64,000 bases of DNA from Clostridia bacterium (GTDB lineage: Bacteria > Bacillota > Clostridia > Christensenellales > Aristaeellaceae), in NCBI GenBank assembly GCA_017552535.1, contig JAFZPV010000048.1, positions 33,707 to 97,706 on the forward strand, written 5' to 3'. Shown in pieces: positions 1-7,916 of this stretch. A model generated the notes under the pieces. The model worked only from the letters and a program-made list of their open reading frames with translations. It was not told the DNA's origin and searched no databases. Each line of letters starts with the position of its first letter. The first letter of the stretch is position 1. A program made the translations under genes and the position numbers.

Positions 1-1
1 C

Positions 2-166
2 ATACGGGAGAGCGGCTGCATGCTGGCCGCGATCTCCCTGACCCGCGAGACCGTAAGGCAGGCCATGCCCTGGCATCCGGAAATGCTGGAGTATCCGCAC
101 ACCTCGGATTTTCTCGCCATCACGGAGGATATCCTGGACGCGGACATCTTTCCCGCCGCGCAGTAA
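2..166 (+). CDS. C-terminal fragment of unknown protein
   Basis: An open frame enters from the left edge and stops at TAA 164-166, leaving 54 codons. The fragment is rich in ordinary residues (Met-Pro-Trp-His, a Thr-Ser-Asp-Phe stretch, an acidic end with Asp-Ala-Asp) and has no recognisable motif, signal or membrane segment. It runs in the same direction as the next gene, 59 bases away, so the two could be co-transcribed. I do not recognise the family; the N-terminal part outside the window is needed to name it. Confidence 0.6.
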   Translation: MRESGCMLAAISLTRETVRQAMPWHPEMLEYPHTSDFLAITEDILDADIFPAAQ

Positions 167-225
167 TCACCAATAGCAAAACCGACAGCGCCATGACCTG
201 AGTGAGCACAAGTTCGGAGGACAGA

Positions 226-2052
226 ATGGACAGAAACGACGGGTATATCCGGTATATCGGCAGCGAGGAACCCGACTGCGAAAAACACGACGGCGGCTTA
301 CGGCCTGTCGTCGGCACGTGGAACGTGCAGGTGCTCAGGGCGAACCGGGCGCATCCGGAAAAGGCGGACGGCGTGGGCAACACCTACAACCACGCCCCGA
401 ACATCACGTACTGGAAGGGCCGGTTTTATCTCGCGTACCTTTCAAATCCCGTGAGCGAGCACACCGGCGCGGGCCAGACGTTTTTATGTACCAGCCCCGA
501 CGCGCTTGCGTGGTCAAAGCCACGGGTGCTGTTTCCGCCCTACCCGCTGGACCTGAGCCTGGACAACGGGCCCCACTCCGACCTGTTCGAAGAAGGCGCC
601 TGCGCGTGCATGCACCAGCGGATGAACTTCTATATCGCTCCCAACGGAAGGCTTCTGGCTTTCGGCTTCTACGGGCTGGCGCCGGAGGTGGCCACGATGC
701 CCTGCCGGGGCTACGGCATAGGCCGCGCAGTGCGCCAGATCCACGAGGACGGCAGCCTGGGCGAGATATACATGGCGCTTTACTCCACCCGCTGCGGATA
801 TAACGAAGAGACCTGCGCCTATCCCTCCTGGCGCACCTCGCCGGACGAAGGCTTTAAGCAGGCGGTTCAGGATGCTCTTAACGACAAGCTGAACACCCTG
901 CAGTGGTGGGAAGAGAACCGCGACCTGCCGGACGAGGGTTTCTTCGCGCTTCGGGGCGGCGGGGAGGCGTTCAACTGGTACCGCCTGGACGATGGCCGGA
1001 TCGTGGGCCTGTGGAAAAAATCCCGCGTATCGATCTCCGATGACGGCGGGAAGAAGTGGGCGGACGTAAAGCTGTCGCCGAGCCTCGTAATGTCCGGCGG
1101 AAAAGTATGGGGCGAAAAAACCTCCGACGGCTGGTTCGCGCTGGTTTACAATCCCAACACGGATTCCTGCCACCGCTGGCCGCTGGCCGCGGCAACAAGC
1201 GAAAATGGGATCGAATTTGACCATATGCTCTGCGTGCACGGGGAGGTGCCGCCGCAGCGCTACTGGGGCTTCTGGCGCGACTTCGGGCCCAATTACGTGC
1301 GGGGCCTGGAGGGCGGCGCCGAAAGCCCGGACGGCGCCATGTACCTCACCTATTCCGTGAACAAGGAGGACATCTGGGTGAGCCGCGTGCCGGTGCCCCT
1401 CCGGGGAAAGGCGGACGAACACACCGCGGACGATTTTGACGCGCTCAAGCCCCGCAGCTTCGTGCCGGGCTGGAACGCCTACTCCGGCGCCTGGAGCCGG
1501 GTAAGTCTTGAAGAGGTCCGCACCGCAGAAGGAGAGCGCTTTCACGCCCTGCGGCTGAAGAGCAAGGACCCCTGCGATTACGCCAAGGCCGTGAGGGTGT
1601 TTCCCGAAAGCGAAAAAGTGGAGATCCGCATGGAGATACTGGCCCGGCAGAATTACTTTGGCCGGCTCGAGATCGACATAGAAGACGGGCGGGGCGTATG
1701 CGTGTTCCGCGCGATCCTGGACTCGGACCGCACCGTGAAGTTCAAGCACGGCAACGGCTTCAGCCTGGCGGGCCTGTACAATGACCGCGTGAGCCTTCGT
1801 TTCACCGTCGATGCCGTCGCGCGCCAGGTGACCGCGCAGTACAACGAAAACCCATGCGAGGTCTGGAAGTTCTTCAATTCAGCGCGCAGCGTGGAACGGG
1901 TGGTCTTCCGCACCGGCAAAAAACGCCGCGAGCCTTACCTCGACTGGGACAGGGAGTTTGCGGTCCCGGAGGATATCGAAGGCTGCGGCGAGGAGCTCAA
2001 GCAGGAAAGCGTGTACTATATCATGCGCTTCTCCACCCGGGAAGCAGACTGA
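226..2052 (+). CDS. Sialidase-like beta-propeller protein (BNR/exo-alpha-sialidase fold)
   Basis: This 608-residue protein has the look of a glycan-active propeller protein. One clear Asp-box lies near residues 268-278 (Ser-x-Asp-Asp-Gly-Gly-x-x-Trp), the repeat that caps blades in sialidases, and several further blade-like segments with Trp/Tyr/Gly patterns precede it. The C-terminal 190 residues form a separate beta-rich part that may bind sugar. There is no signal peptide, so it should act in the cytoplasm. I chose ATG 226 rather than GTG 202 because GGAGG at 216-220 sits five bases before it. True sialidase chemistry is not established: the arginine triad cannot be placed by eye. It could equally be a hydrolase or lyase of another acidic sugar. 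Confidence 0.75.
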   Translation: MDRNDGYIRYIGSEEPDCEKHDGGLRPVVGTWNVQVLRANRAHPEKADGVGNTYNHAPNITYWKGRFYLAYLSNPVSEHTGAGQTFLCTSPDALAWSKPRVLFPPYPLDLSLDNGPHSDLFEEGACACMHQRMNFYIAPNGRLLAFGFYGLAPEVATMPCRGYGIGRAVRQIHEDGSLGEIYMALYSTRCGYNEETCAYPSWRTSPDEGFKQAVQDALNDKLNTLQWWEENRDLPDEGFFALRGGGEAFNWYRLDDGRIVGLWKKSRVSISDDGGKKWADVKLSPSLVMSGGKVWGEKTSDGWFALVYNPNTDSCHRWPLAAATSENGIEFDHMLCVHGEVPPQRYWGFWRDFGPNYVRGLEGGAESPDGAMYLTYSVNKEDIWVSRVPVPLRGKADEHTADDFDALKPRSFVPGWNAYSGAWSRVSLEEVRTAEGERFHALRLKSKDPCDYAKAVRVFPESEKVEIRMEILARQNYFGRLEIDIEDGRGVCVFRAILDSDRTVKFKHGNGFSLAGLYNDRVSLRFTVDAVARQVTAQYNENPCEVWKFFNSARSVERVVFRTGKKRREPYLDWDREFAVPEDIEGCGEELKQESVYYIMRFSTREAD

Positions 2053-2100
2053 AGCAAGGACTATCAACGATCGGGCCGCACATCCTCATCGGAGCAGTGA

Positions 2101-2508
2101 TCAATAACCCATGCCTATCAGCTTCCACGAGCCGTCTTCTGTTCTGCCGAGGTACCAGCCCCAGTTCGTGTATTCACAATCGTCGCTAAAGCCCTCTGCT
2201 GCCGGGCTATTTCTGACGGTTTTGAAATCGGAAAAGAACACCATGACCTCATCGAAACCGTGGAAGCCTTTTTCTTCAAGCGACGCCGCGTCACCGCCGT
2301 AGCGCACCGTATGCAGATGCTCAATGCTCCGCCAGCGACCGGTCCGGGCCAGTATCAGCGATACGGCTTCCTGCCTGTCCTCCAGCGAGAACATCCCGCT
2401 TTCCCCATAATCGATGACCGTGTCTTCCCGGCTATTGTCGGGCTGTCCGCCTCCCATGGATGCGAGCAGAACACCGATCAAAAGAATAATACTGACGATC
2501 CTGCCCAT
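2101..2508 (-). CDS. Small exported protein of unknown function
   Basis: The product has 135 residues. The first 20 are a hydrophobic segment after a short basic start (Met-Gly-Arg, then Ile/Val/Leu), which fits a signal peptide or membrane anchor; there is no lipobox cysteine. The rest is a small mixed domain with Tyr/Trp-rich end, reminiscent of secreted lipocalin- or SH3-size domains but not assignable. Start choice: ATG 2508 follows an AGGGGAG ribosome site and lies 8 bases past the stop of the upstream metallo-beta-lactamase-fold gene, so the two are almost surely co-translated. An upstream extension in the same frame only reads through that gene. Confidence 0.65.
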   Translation of the reverse strand: MGRIVSIILLIGVLLASMGGGQPDNSREDTVIDYGESGMFSLEDRQEAVSLILARTGRWRSIEHLHTVRYGGDAASLEEKGFHGFDEVMVFFSDFKTVRNSPAAEGFSDDCEYTNWGWYLGRTEDGSWKLIGMGY

Positions 2509-2516
2509 ATGCTCCC

Positions 2517-3374
2517 CTACAGTTCGATCCTCTGCGTTCCGTCCTTGGTCACGTAGTGCTTTTTGACGCCGAGAATGTCCATCCATTTGCGGGTCAAGGC
2601 CGTGCCGTACAGGCGGATGAGCTTCATTCGGCGAAGACGTTCGGTATCCGCCAGATAATGGGGCACCTCCGGCTCGTCGTAGAGCCAGTCTGCGCAGCAC
2701 CACATGCAGGCTTCTGGCATGATCTCGGCATATACCTCCATGCCCACGCAGCCGTGCCCGTGATGCGCCATCTGGCAGATGTCCGCTTTTAAAAGGTGCC
2801 TGGACTCGCGGAAGAGGATGTCTCCCCCGTCCGGCCCCAGGTCTCCCAGGAACAGCACCGTCTTGTTGGGCGTCGTCACCTTGAACACCAGGGAGCTGTC
2901 GTTCATCAGGTTGGCGGTGAGCCCCTCGTGGTAGCTGTACAGAAAGTCGATATGCACCTCGTCCACGTCAAGCGTTTCTCCCTGATTCACGATATGCGTC
3001 TTATCGCTGAACTTCGGCAGCGCGGCGTTGAAGCCGGGCAGCGAGTCGTTCAGTTCGCGCCGGAAGTAGTTCAGGTCCTCCACATCGGTCTTTGTGATCA
3101 GCTCGTCGTAGGGCGGGAAGTTGTAGTATATCGTATCCACATCGAAATCGGCGCCGCCGTCGCGGGCGAACTCGTCCACGAAGCCGCTGATGTGGTCCAT
3201 GTGCGCGTGGGTCAGTATCCACGCGGAAATGTGCCGCCCGTCCACGTACTGTTTGAGCAGCGGCATATCTTCCGGGCGGCCTCCGTCGACGATGATGCAG
3301 TTGTCTTTATCCGTGACGAGCACGAAGGACATCATGAATTTGCTGGTCTCGGTGAGCTGGTATAATACGGCCAT
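2517..3374 (-). CDS. Metallo-beta-lactamase-fold hydrolase
   Basis: This 285-residue protein carries the metal-binding His-x-His-x-Asp-His motif at residues 56-61, followed later by a Gly-Asp-Leu-Gly turn (metal-bridging Asp) and an Ala-His-His-Gly segment. These are the hallmarks of the metallo-beta-lactamase fold, seen in hydrolases of thioesters, phosphodiesters and DNA-uptake ComEC-type domains; the overall pattern is closest to the ComEC/competence-like branch, but the substrate is not evident. No signal peptide is present, so it is cytoplasmic. ATG 3374 has a strong GGAGG seven bases upstream, preferred over an in-frame ATG 21 bases earlier. It sits between a GDPD gene and a small exported protein, in one leftward unit. 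Confidence 0.85.
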   Translation of the reverse strand: MAVLYQLTETSKFMMSFVLVTDKDNCIIVDGGRPEDMPLLKQYVDGRHISAWILTHAHMDHISGFVDEFARDGGADFDVDTIYYNFPPYDELITKTDVEDLNYFRRELNDSLPGFNAALPKFSDKTHIVNQGETLDVDEVHIDFLYSYHEGLTANLMNDSSLVFKVTTPNKTVLFLGDLGPDGGDILFRESRHLLKADICQMAHHGHGCVGMEVYAEIMPEACMWCCADWLYDEPEVPHYLADTERLRRMKLIRLYGTALTRKWMDILGVKKHYVTKDGTQRIEL

Positions 3375-3421
3375 CGTTTTTCCTCCGTTTTTCAAATCTG
3401 ATCGGGCGGCAGGCCTGCGCT

Positions 3422-4252
3422 TCAGGCCCGATCCGGGTAGTTCAGGCGAATGTACGTTTTGAGCTGCAGCGGGAAGTCGGTCTGCAGAATATCGTATCCC
3501 CTGTCGATCAGCCAGCCCCAGCCATAGTTTTCGTCCTCCGATACGGCGATATCGTCCGTATGCCCGGCAGTGAGCTGCTGGTGATAGTCGTAGATGATGG
3601 GGTTTACCCAGATGGCGCAGCCGTCCTTATGGAGCTTTTCGATGTACTCCGGACGGCAGAACTCGCTGTCCTCGCCTGAAAAGATCACTTCCGCGCCGGC
3701 GTAGCGTATGCTTCTGTCCTTTACCAGCATGTCGTGCAGGCCGTTATCGCCGAACACCACCGGCATGAAGGGCATGTCTGGCGCGTACTGCCTGATGAGG
3801 GCCAGAAACTCCTGCTTCGGTGCGGCTTTGATGATCACCTGGTCGGCCATGCCCATCGCCCGAATCAGGTCGGATATGCCCGGTATGTCCGTCCAGAATT
3901 TGTCCACGTTCACCAGGCACCTGCCTTTCATGAGCGCGAGGGCGTCCCTGAGCAGGGGCACTTTTTCATCTGTCACCGCTCCGTCCATGTTGAGCAGGCG
4001 GAGCCTGCCCGCTTGATCGTCATGCATCTGGGATATGAGCTTGTCCGAACCGGTAAAGCGCTTTTCCATGCCCGGATGGAAGCAGTACAGCGTGCCGTCC
4101 AGCGACCTGGACACATCCAGTTCGATCACGTCCGCGCCCGTTCTGAGGGCAGCCTTGTAACCGGGAATGGAATTGCAGGGCACGTTCCCCGACGTCAGTC
4201 CCCTGTGTGCCGCAACGAGCACCCGCCCGTTCAGTGAAGACAAGTAATCCAT
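3422..4252 (-). CDS. Glycerophosphodiester phosphodiesterase family protein
   Basis: The 276-residue product belongs to the GDPD TIM-barrel family, which hydrolyses glycerophosphodiesters to glycerol 3-phosphate and an alcohol. Visible landmarks are Ala-His-Arg-Gly (H16, R17), the metal pair Glu-x-Asp (E44, D46) and the second catalytic His (H59) in Phe-His-Pro-Gly. Two positions differ from the family consensus: the usual Pro-Glu-Asn-Thr after His-Arg-Gly reads Pro-Cys-Asn-Ser, and the later metal Glu of the Asn-x-Glu-Ile-Lys strand appears as Asp in Asn-Val-Asp-Lys. No signal peptide. ATG 4252 follows GAGG at good spacing. It is the first gene of a leftward unit; a sigma-A promoter lies just upstream (4301-4330). 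Confidence 0.88.
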   Translation of the reverse strand: MDYLSSLNGRVLVAAHRGLTSGNVPCNSIPGYKAALRTGADVIELDVSRSLDGTLYCFHPGMEKRFTGSDKLISQMHDDQAGRLRLLNMDGAVTDEKVPLLRDALALMKGRCLVNVDKFWTDIPGISDLIRAMGMADQVIIKAAPKQEFLALIRQYAPDMPFMPVVFGDNGLHDMLVKDRSIRYAGAEVIFSGEDSEFCRPEYIEKLHKDGCAIWVNPIIYDYHQQLTAGHTDDIAVSEDENYGWGWLIDRGYDILQTDFPLQLKTYIRLNYPDRA

Positions 4253-4300
4253 AATATCATCCTCGCCGGAAACACTTCTCTTTGGATTTTTCCTGCTTGC

Positions 4301-4330
4301 AGTATACCACACATCCGCCCGTCCGCGCAA
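4301..4330 (-). promoter_or_regulatory. Sigma-A promoter for the GDPD unit
   Basis: Read leftward, TTGCGC is followed after 18 bases by TATACT. The start would fall about 40 bases before ATG 4252. Confidence 0.6.
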
Positions 4331-4507
4331 TAGAGCAAAGGTCCGGTAATCGGGCTGAACCGGATGCAAAGTCCCGCCGGCAGCTGCCGGCGGGATGTGT
4401 TCCTGCGGTCATTCTTTTGTGGCAGGCAGCAAGAATCCCAAGCCTGCTCACGCTCTCATCTGTTGCCTGGTGTTGCCGCACTTTGCCCAGGTATCAGCCC
4501 ATGTGCC

Positions 4508-5044
4508 TTACGCGCCGAAATCCTTCGTTACGGTCATTTCGACCAGGCCGCCGCGTATGGCGATGCGGATGTCGTCGGAGATATTGCGCAGCACCGAGCG
4601 CTCGTAGCCGTCCCATTCCTGCCCGTCCGATACCGCGCCGCTCACGTCGCTGCGGATGTCGGAAGGAAGTTCGTAGTATGTGCGCTCTACGTCAGACGCC
4701 ATCGCGCTTTCGAACGCGTCACGAAGTTTTCCAAGAAAGCTCCTGGCCGCTTCGTTTTTGCGCGACGTGGACGAGGCGATCAGCTGGTAGCGCTTTTCCT
4801 TGTCCATCACCGTTTTCGTGGTGAGATGCAGTTCATATCTGCTTTCCTCACACTCCAGCCAGAAAGATGCCTGCATCTCTCCGGTAACGCTGCGGGCCAG
4901 GCTGAGCATCTCTTCCGCGATGAGCTGGAGCTGCGTCGAGTCCTGCGGTTTTGCGCCGCGATACTGGGCGACCTTCTTCGTTTCGTTCACCGCGTCCCGG
5001 AAGCCGTTGCCCTGATTGTCGATTCTGATCTTGTCGGATACCAT
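4508..5044 (-). CDS. GHKL (HATPase)-like protein, possible anti-sigma-type kinase
   Basis: The product has 178 residues. Its centre contains an N-box-like helix (Leu-Gln-Leu-Ile-Ala-Glu-Glu-Met-Leu) and a following beta-rich half, the arrangement of the histidine-kinase-like ATPase fold used by anti-sigma kinases of the RsbW/SpoIIAB group. The Gly-rich G1/G2 loops are weak, so ATP binding is uncertain. No membrane segment is seen. ATG 5044 has AAAGGAG five bases upstream, preferred over an ATG 48 bases earlier. It is transcribed leftward and stands alone, but a STAS (anti-sigma antagonist) protein is encoded far away at 44523; the two families often form a partner switch. Confidence 0.5.
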   Translation of the reverse strand: MVSDKIRIDNQGNGFRDAVNETKKVAQYRGAKPQDSTQLQLIAEEMLSLARSVTGEMQASFWLECEESRYELHLTTKTVMDKEKRYQLIASSTSRKNEAARSFLGKLRDAFESAMASDVERTYYELPSDIRSDVSGAVSDGQEWDGYERSVLRNISDDIRIAIRGGLVEMTVTKDFGA

Positions 5045-5215
5045 ACTGACTCCTTTCGCCGGCCCGTGACGGCAGGCTGCGATTCTCGGCAATTTGGGGC
5101 AATTATATCATATCATGCGGCGAAAAACCATATCTTTACATACAATTATTCAGGGAAATCTTCCGTTGGTTCTGCACGGGCCGTGAAGAGCCTTCGGTTC
5201 ACATCGAATGGCCTG

Positions 5216-5995
5216 TCATCCGACGCGCTCCAGATATACTTCAGTCACATCTGTTCCACTGTCAAACTGAAGGGCTCCGTCCGGTTCTGTCACACGAAAT
5301 ACGCTGCGCTCGGTCTCGTACGTCAGTATCAGCTGTCCGCCTTCAAAGCGTAAATCGCACAGCGTTTCGAGTTCGCCAAAAGGATCGTCCAGCAGTGCAA
5401 GCCTGCCGTCCTTTAACGAGTATGTGCACATTTCACAATCCGTATCCTGAATGAACAGGCCGTCATCCGTGAATGTGAAATACTGGATCATTCTGAGCTC
5501 CTCTTTGTGCTCATCCAGGAGGGATTCATAATACTCAGGATCGCTCAGATACGCTTCCAGTCCGGCCTCATCAAGCGTGGGCATGGCATACCAAATGCCC
5601 GTAAGCCCTTCTGACCCGTTCACGCGCCTGCACGGATCATAGACCGTCACGCCGCCAAAATCCATGTTCAGGATGAGCCTGTCCTTCCGGAACTCATACC
5701 CCAAACTGTAGGTTTCTGTCTGGCCGTCCTCATGCGCATTGCTGAACGAAAGCGTATCGTCAGTTGCGGTATAGCGCATAGTATCTGTGACTTTGATCCT
5801 CACCGTGCCGCGGGATGTGAATTCATAGGCAGCGTCCATGCGGGGCCAAACGTTATCCGCGTCGCCATTTGAAGCTTCCCCGTTCACAATGATGCTGCAG
5901 GGTTTCCATAAGCCGGCCAGATCCTCCTCAGCAGATGCCGCGTCACAGGCGGTAAAAACCAAAAGCGCTGTCAGCAGCGCCATAATCCGTCTCAT
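5216..5995 (-). CDS. Exported protein of unknown function (lipocalin-like, two similar halves)
   Basis: This 259-residue protein begins with a basic stretch and about 15 hydrophobic residues ending Phe-Thr-Ala-Cys, a signal peptide that could be a weak lipobox (Cys at about 16) or an ordinary one. The mature part contains two Gly-x-Trp turns (Leu-Ala-Gly-Leu-Trp near 25 and Leu-Thr-Gly-Ile-Trp near 133), each followed by beta-strands and Tyr/Phe-rich strands, as in bacterial lipocalin-like secreted domains. The duplication suggests two small barrels. Function is unknown. ATG 5995 follows AAAGGAGGG with eight-base spacing. It has its own promoter (6052-6080). Confidence 0.7.
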   Translation of the reverse strand: MRRIMALLTALLVFTACDAASAEEDLAGLWKPCSIIVNGEASNGDADNVWPRMDAAYEFTSRGTVRIKVTDTMRYTATDDTLSFSNAHEDGQTETYSLGYEFRKDRLILNMDFGGVTVYDPCRRVNGSEGLTGIWYAMPTLDEAGLEAYLSDPEYYESLLDEHKEELRMIQYFTFTDDGLFIQDTDCEMCTYSLKDGRLALLDDPFGELETLCDLRFEGGQLILTYETERSVFRVTEPDGALQFDSGTDVTEVYLERVG

Positions 5996-6051
5996 TATGT
6001 TTTCCCTCCTTTGGGATTTCCACCAGGGTCGCTCATTGCTTCTCAGCATAC

Positions 6052-6080
6052 ATTATATCACACGGCTGACTGTCTGTCTA
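6052..6080 (-). promoter_or_regulatory. Sigma-A promoter for the exported protein at 5216-5995
   Basis: Read leftward, TAGACA, a 17-base spacer and TATAAT; the start falls roughly 50 bases upstream of ATG 5995. Confidence 0.65.
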
Positions 6081-6183
6081 TGGTCGGCTCCTGTTCTTTA
6101 CGGTTTAGTCAGCATAAGAAGTGAGCAGCTTTTTGCATTCTTTTACGGTTCGATCATTCGCCCGGTTTCTTTGCGCTTCGTTC

Positions 6184-6212
6184 TTTACAAGCCAAAATTT
6201 GTATGATATAAT
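6184..6212 (+). promoter_or_regulatory. Sigma-A promoter of the riboswitch unit
   Basis: TTTACA (6184-6189), 17-base spacer, TATAAT (6207-6212), with a TG two bases before the -10 hexamer. Transcription would begin near 6219, about 25 bases before the riboswitch P1 stem. Confidence 0.8.
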
Positions 6213-6239
6213 CTTCGAAGACAATTGAACAGCAGGGTA

Positions 6240-6404
6240 TTCGCAGGTGCCGGCGCATCCCCGCGGATGGGCGCCGGTGAAAAGGGAACGGAGTGAGATC
6301 CTCCGGCAGGACCGCTGCTGTGAAGCGGAGACGCGAGCCGTATCCATTGGCTCAGGCCGAGAAGGGGCTCGCGGCGATGAAGCCAAGCCAGAAGACCTGC
6401 CTGC
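6240..6404 (+). ncRNA. Cobalamin (B12) riboswitch aptamer
   Basis: The conserved cobalamin-riboswitch blocks occur in order: the P1 strand GCAGGT (6243-6248), a GCGCCGGTGAA-type segment, GGGAA followed by the TGAGAT region, the invariant AGGACCGCTGCTGTGA stretch near 6308-6322 (B12 core), an AGAAGG segment near 6360, GATGAAGCC, and CCAAGCCAGAAGACCTGC closing with ACCTGC (6395-6400). The downstream terminator at 6547-6587 is a plausible expression platform, so B12 binding would be expected to switch the next gene off. Class assignment rests on these known consensus blocks. Confidence 0.92.
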
Positions 6405-6546
6405 GGAAAGACGTATCGGCTTCTTCGGACTAAAGAAGGATATGCCTCTGAAAGCAGCATGAGCGCGGTCAGCGCCGCATGCCTGTATGTGTGTGATGCG
6501 GCTGCCGTAATGAGCAGGGCCGCGTCGTGCGCAGGAGGTATTTGTG

Positions 6547-6587
6547 CAGGGCATATCCGAAACGAGGTTCCGGTCTGCCCTGTTTTT
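6547..6587 (+). terminator. Intrinsic terminator, likely riboswitch expression platform
   Basis: Outer arms CAGGGCA (6547-6553) and TGCCCTG (6576-6582) are followed by TTTTTG. It lies between the aptamer and the coding start at 6704, so read-through is needed for expression. The 140 bases between aptamer and terminator hold no convincing gene. Confidence 0.65.
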
Positions 6588-6703
6588 GAAAGCATTCCAA
6601 AGCACCGGCGGTTTATGCAAAGCGCAAAAACGCGTCTGATGCCCGCACGAAAACGGTCACACCGAGGTACATCGCCAGGAGCAGTTGAAAGGAGTCAGCC
6701 CCC

Positions 6704-7732
6704 ATGACGAACAAGGAACGCATCCTGAAAACCCTCGCCTTTGAGCCCACGGACAGAACACCCTTCGCGGTACTGAACGGCCAGATGTGGATCTGCGCCC
6801 GCAACGGACATACCGCCGCCAGCATGCTGGACCTGCCGGACGCCGGCGCGCAGATGCTGGTGGACGCCTACAACGAGATCGGCACCGACATCATGACCTC
6901 CGGCTGCGCAGCTGCCTGGCCCATGATGGAAGTGATGGGCGGCAAGGTCGAGATGGACCATCTGGCCGCCGAGATCATCGAGCGCCCGCTCAAGGAGCTT
7001 TCGGATATCGATAAATACGACGTACAGCGCGTGATCGCCGGTATGCGCAAGGACCACTACTATCAGCGCACGCTGGTGCAGCTGAAGAAGATGCGCGAGC
7101 TGGTGGGCGACGAAACGATGATCGGCGGCGGTTTCTTTGGCCCCTTCACCATGGCGGCCCAGATGCTCGGCGTGGAAGACTTTATGGTGGAGCTGATGGA
7201 CAGCGAGCCGGAAGACATCGAAAAAGTCGTCGATTTCGCCGGTGAGATCGTGACCGCTTACCTGGAGGACCTGATCGACGGCGGCCTGAATCTGATCACG
7301 ATCCCCGAGCCCGTCGCTTCCGGCGACCTGATCCGCCCGGCTGTGTTCGAGCAGTTCGTGCTGCCGGCGGACGTAAAGGTTAAAGAGCGCCTGGAAGCCA
7401 GGTGCCCCAGCTGCCTGATCCACATCTGCGGCAAGACCGACAAGCTCGTATCCACCGTGGCGGAAGCGCGCATGGGCGTGTTCTCCGTGGACTCCATCGA
7501 CATGGTGAAGGCGCAGCAGGACTCTCAGAAGCGCTGTGCCCTGTTCGGAAACCTGAGCCCCGCGCAGATCCTGGCGGCCCGGAGCGCCGAGGAGGTGTAC
7601 CTCATCAGCAAAGAGCTGTGCCAGCAGATGAAGCCCTTCGGCGGTTTCATCCTCGCTCCCGGCTGCGACCTCGCCCCGAACATCCCGCTGGAAAACCTGC
7701 AGGCCATGGCTAAAGCGGCGCGTCAGATCTGA
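6704..7732 (+). CDS. Uroporphyrinogen decarboxylase-fold methyltransferase (MtaA/CmuA type)
   Basis: The 342-residue protein belongs to the UroD superfamily, but the corrinoid-dependent methyltransferase branch is indicated by the zinc motif His-x-Cys (H240, C242) and a third ligand Cys at 321 in a Pro-Gly-Cys-Asp turn; true haem-pathway UroD enzymes lack this site. The MtaA branch moves methyl groups between a corrinoid protein and a thiol or folate acceptor. No corrinoid-binding protein or substrate-specific methyltransferase is encoded next to it. AAAGGAG sits nine bases before ATG 6704. Control by the upstream cobalamin riboswitch supports a corrinoid link. A hairpin terminator follows directly. 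The methyl donor and acceptor are unknown. Confidence 0.85.
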   Translation: MTNKERILKTLAFEPTDRTPFAVLNGQMWICARNGHTAASMLDLPDAGAQMLVDAYNEIGTDIMTSGCAAAWPMMEVMGGKVEMDHLAAEIIERPLKELSDIDKYDVQRVIAGMRKDHYYQRTLVQLKKMRELVGDETMIGGGFFGPFTMAAQMLGVEDFMVELMDSEPEDIEKVVDFAGEIVTAYLEDLIDGGLNLITIPEPVASGDLIRPAVFEQFVLPADVKVKERLEARCPSCLIHICGKTDKLVSTVAEARMGVFSVDSIDMVKAQQDSQKRCALFGNLSPAQILAARSAEEVYLISKELCQQMKPFGGFILAPGCDLAPNIPLENLQAMAKAARQI

Positions 7733-7766
7733 GCGCCTCCGCAACAGGCCCCGTACATACTGTATG

Positions 7767-7808
7767 CGCCCGGTCCGGCAGATAAAACCGGACCGGGCGT
7801 TTTTTTCG
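7767..7808 (+). terminator. Strong intrinsic terminator
   Basis: A perfect 12-base-pair stem (7767-7778 with 7788-7799), nine-base loop and a seven-T tract end the riboswitch unit. Confidence 0.93.
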
Positions 7809-7828
7809 TTTTTACAGACGGTTTCATG

Positions 7829-7857
7829 TTGCACACAAAGCGCAATTGTGCTACACT
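7829..7857 (+). promoter_or_regulatory. Sigma-A promoter
   Basis: TTGCAC, 17-base spacer, TACACT, about 55 bases before ATG 7917. Confidence 0.7.
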
Positions 7858-7916
7858 TCTCCCGGGCCGGACCTGCTGAAGAATGCAACATATGGGACAG
7901 GCGGAAAGAGGCGCAT

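Noticed and set aside
514-1749. Long leftward frame opposite the sialidase-like gene
   Set aside because: It mirrors the codon structure of the rightward gene in a high-GC window, has no ribosome site and shows no family motif.
5102-5130. TATAAT-like element upstream of the GHKL-like gene
   Set aside because: The -10 match is good, but the -35 has only two matches at any reasonable spacing.
6459-6707. 82-codon frame between the riboswitch and the methyltransferase gene
   Set aside because: It runs through the terminator, has no ribosome site and a skewed composition; the space is better explained as riboswitch expression platform.
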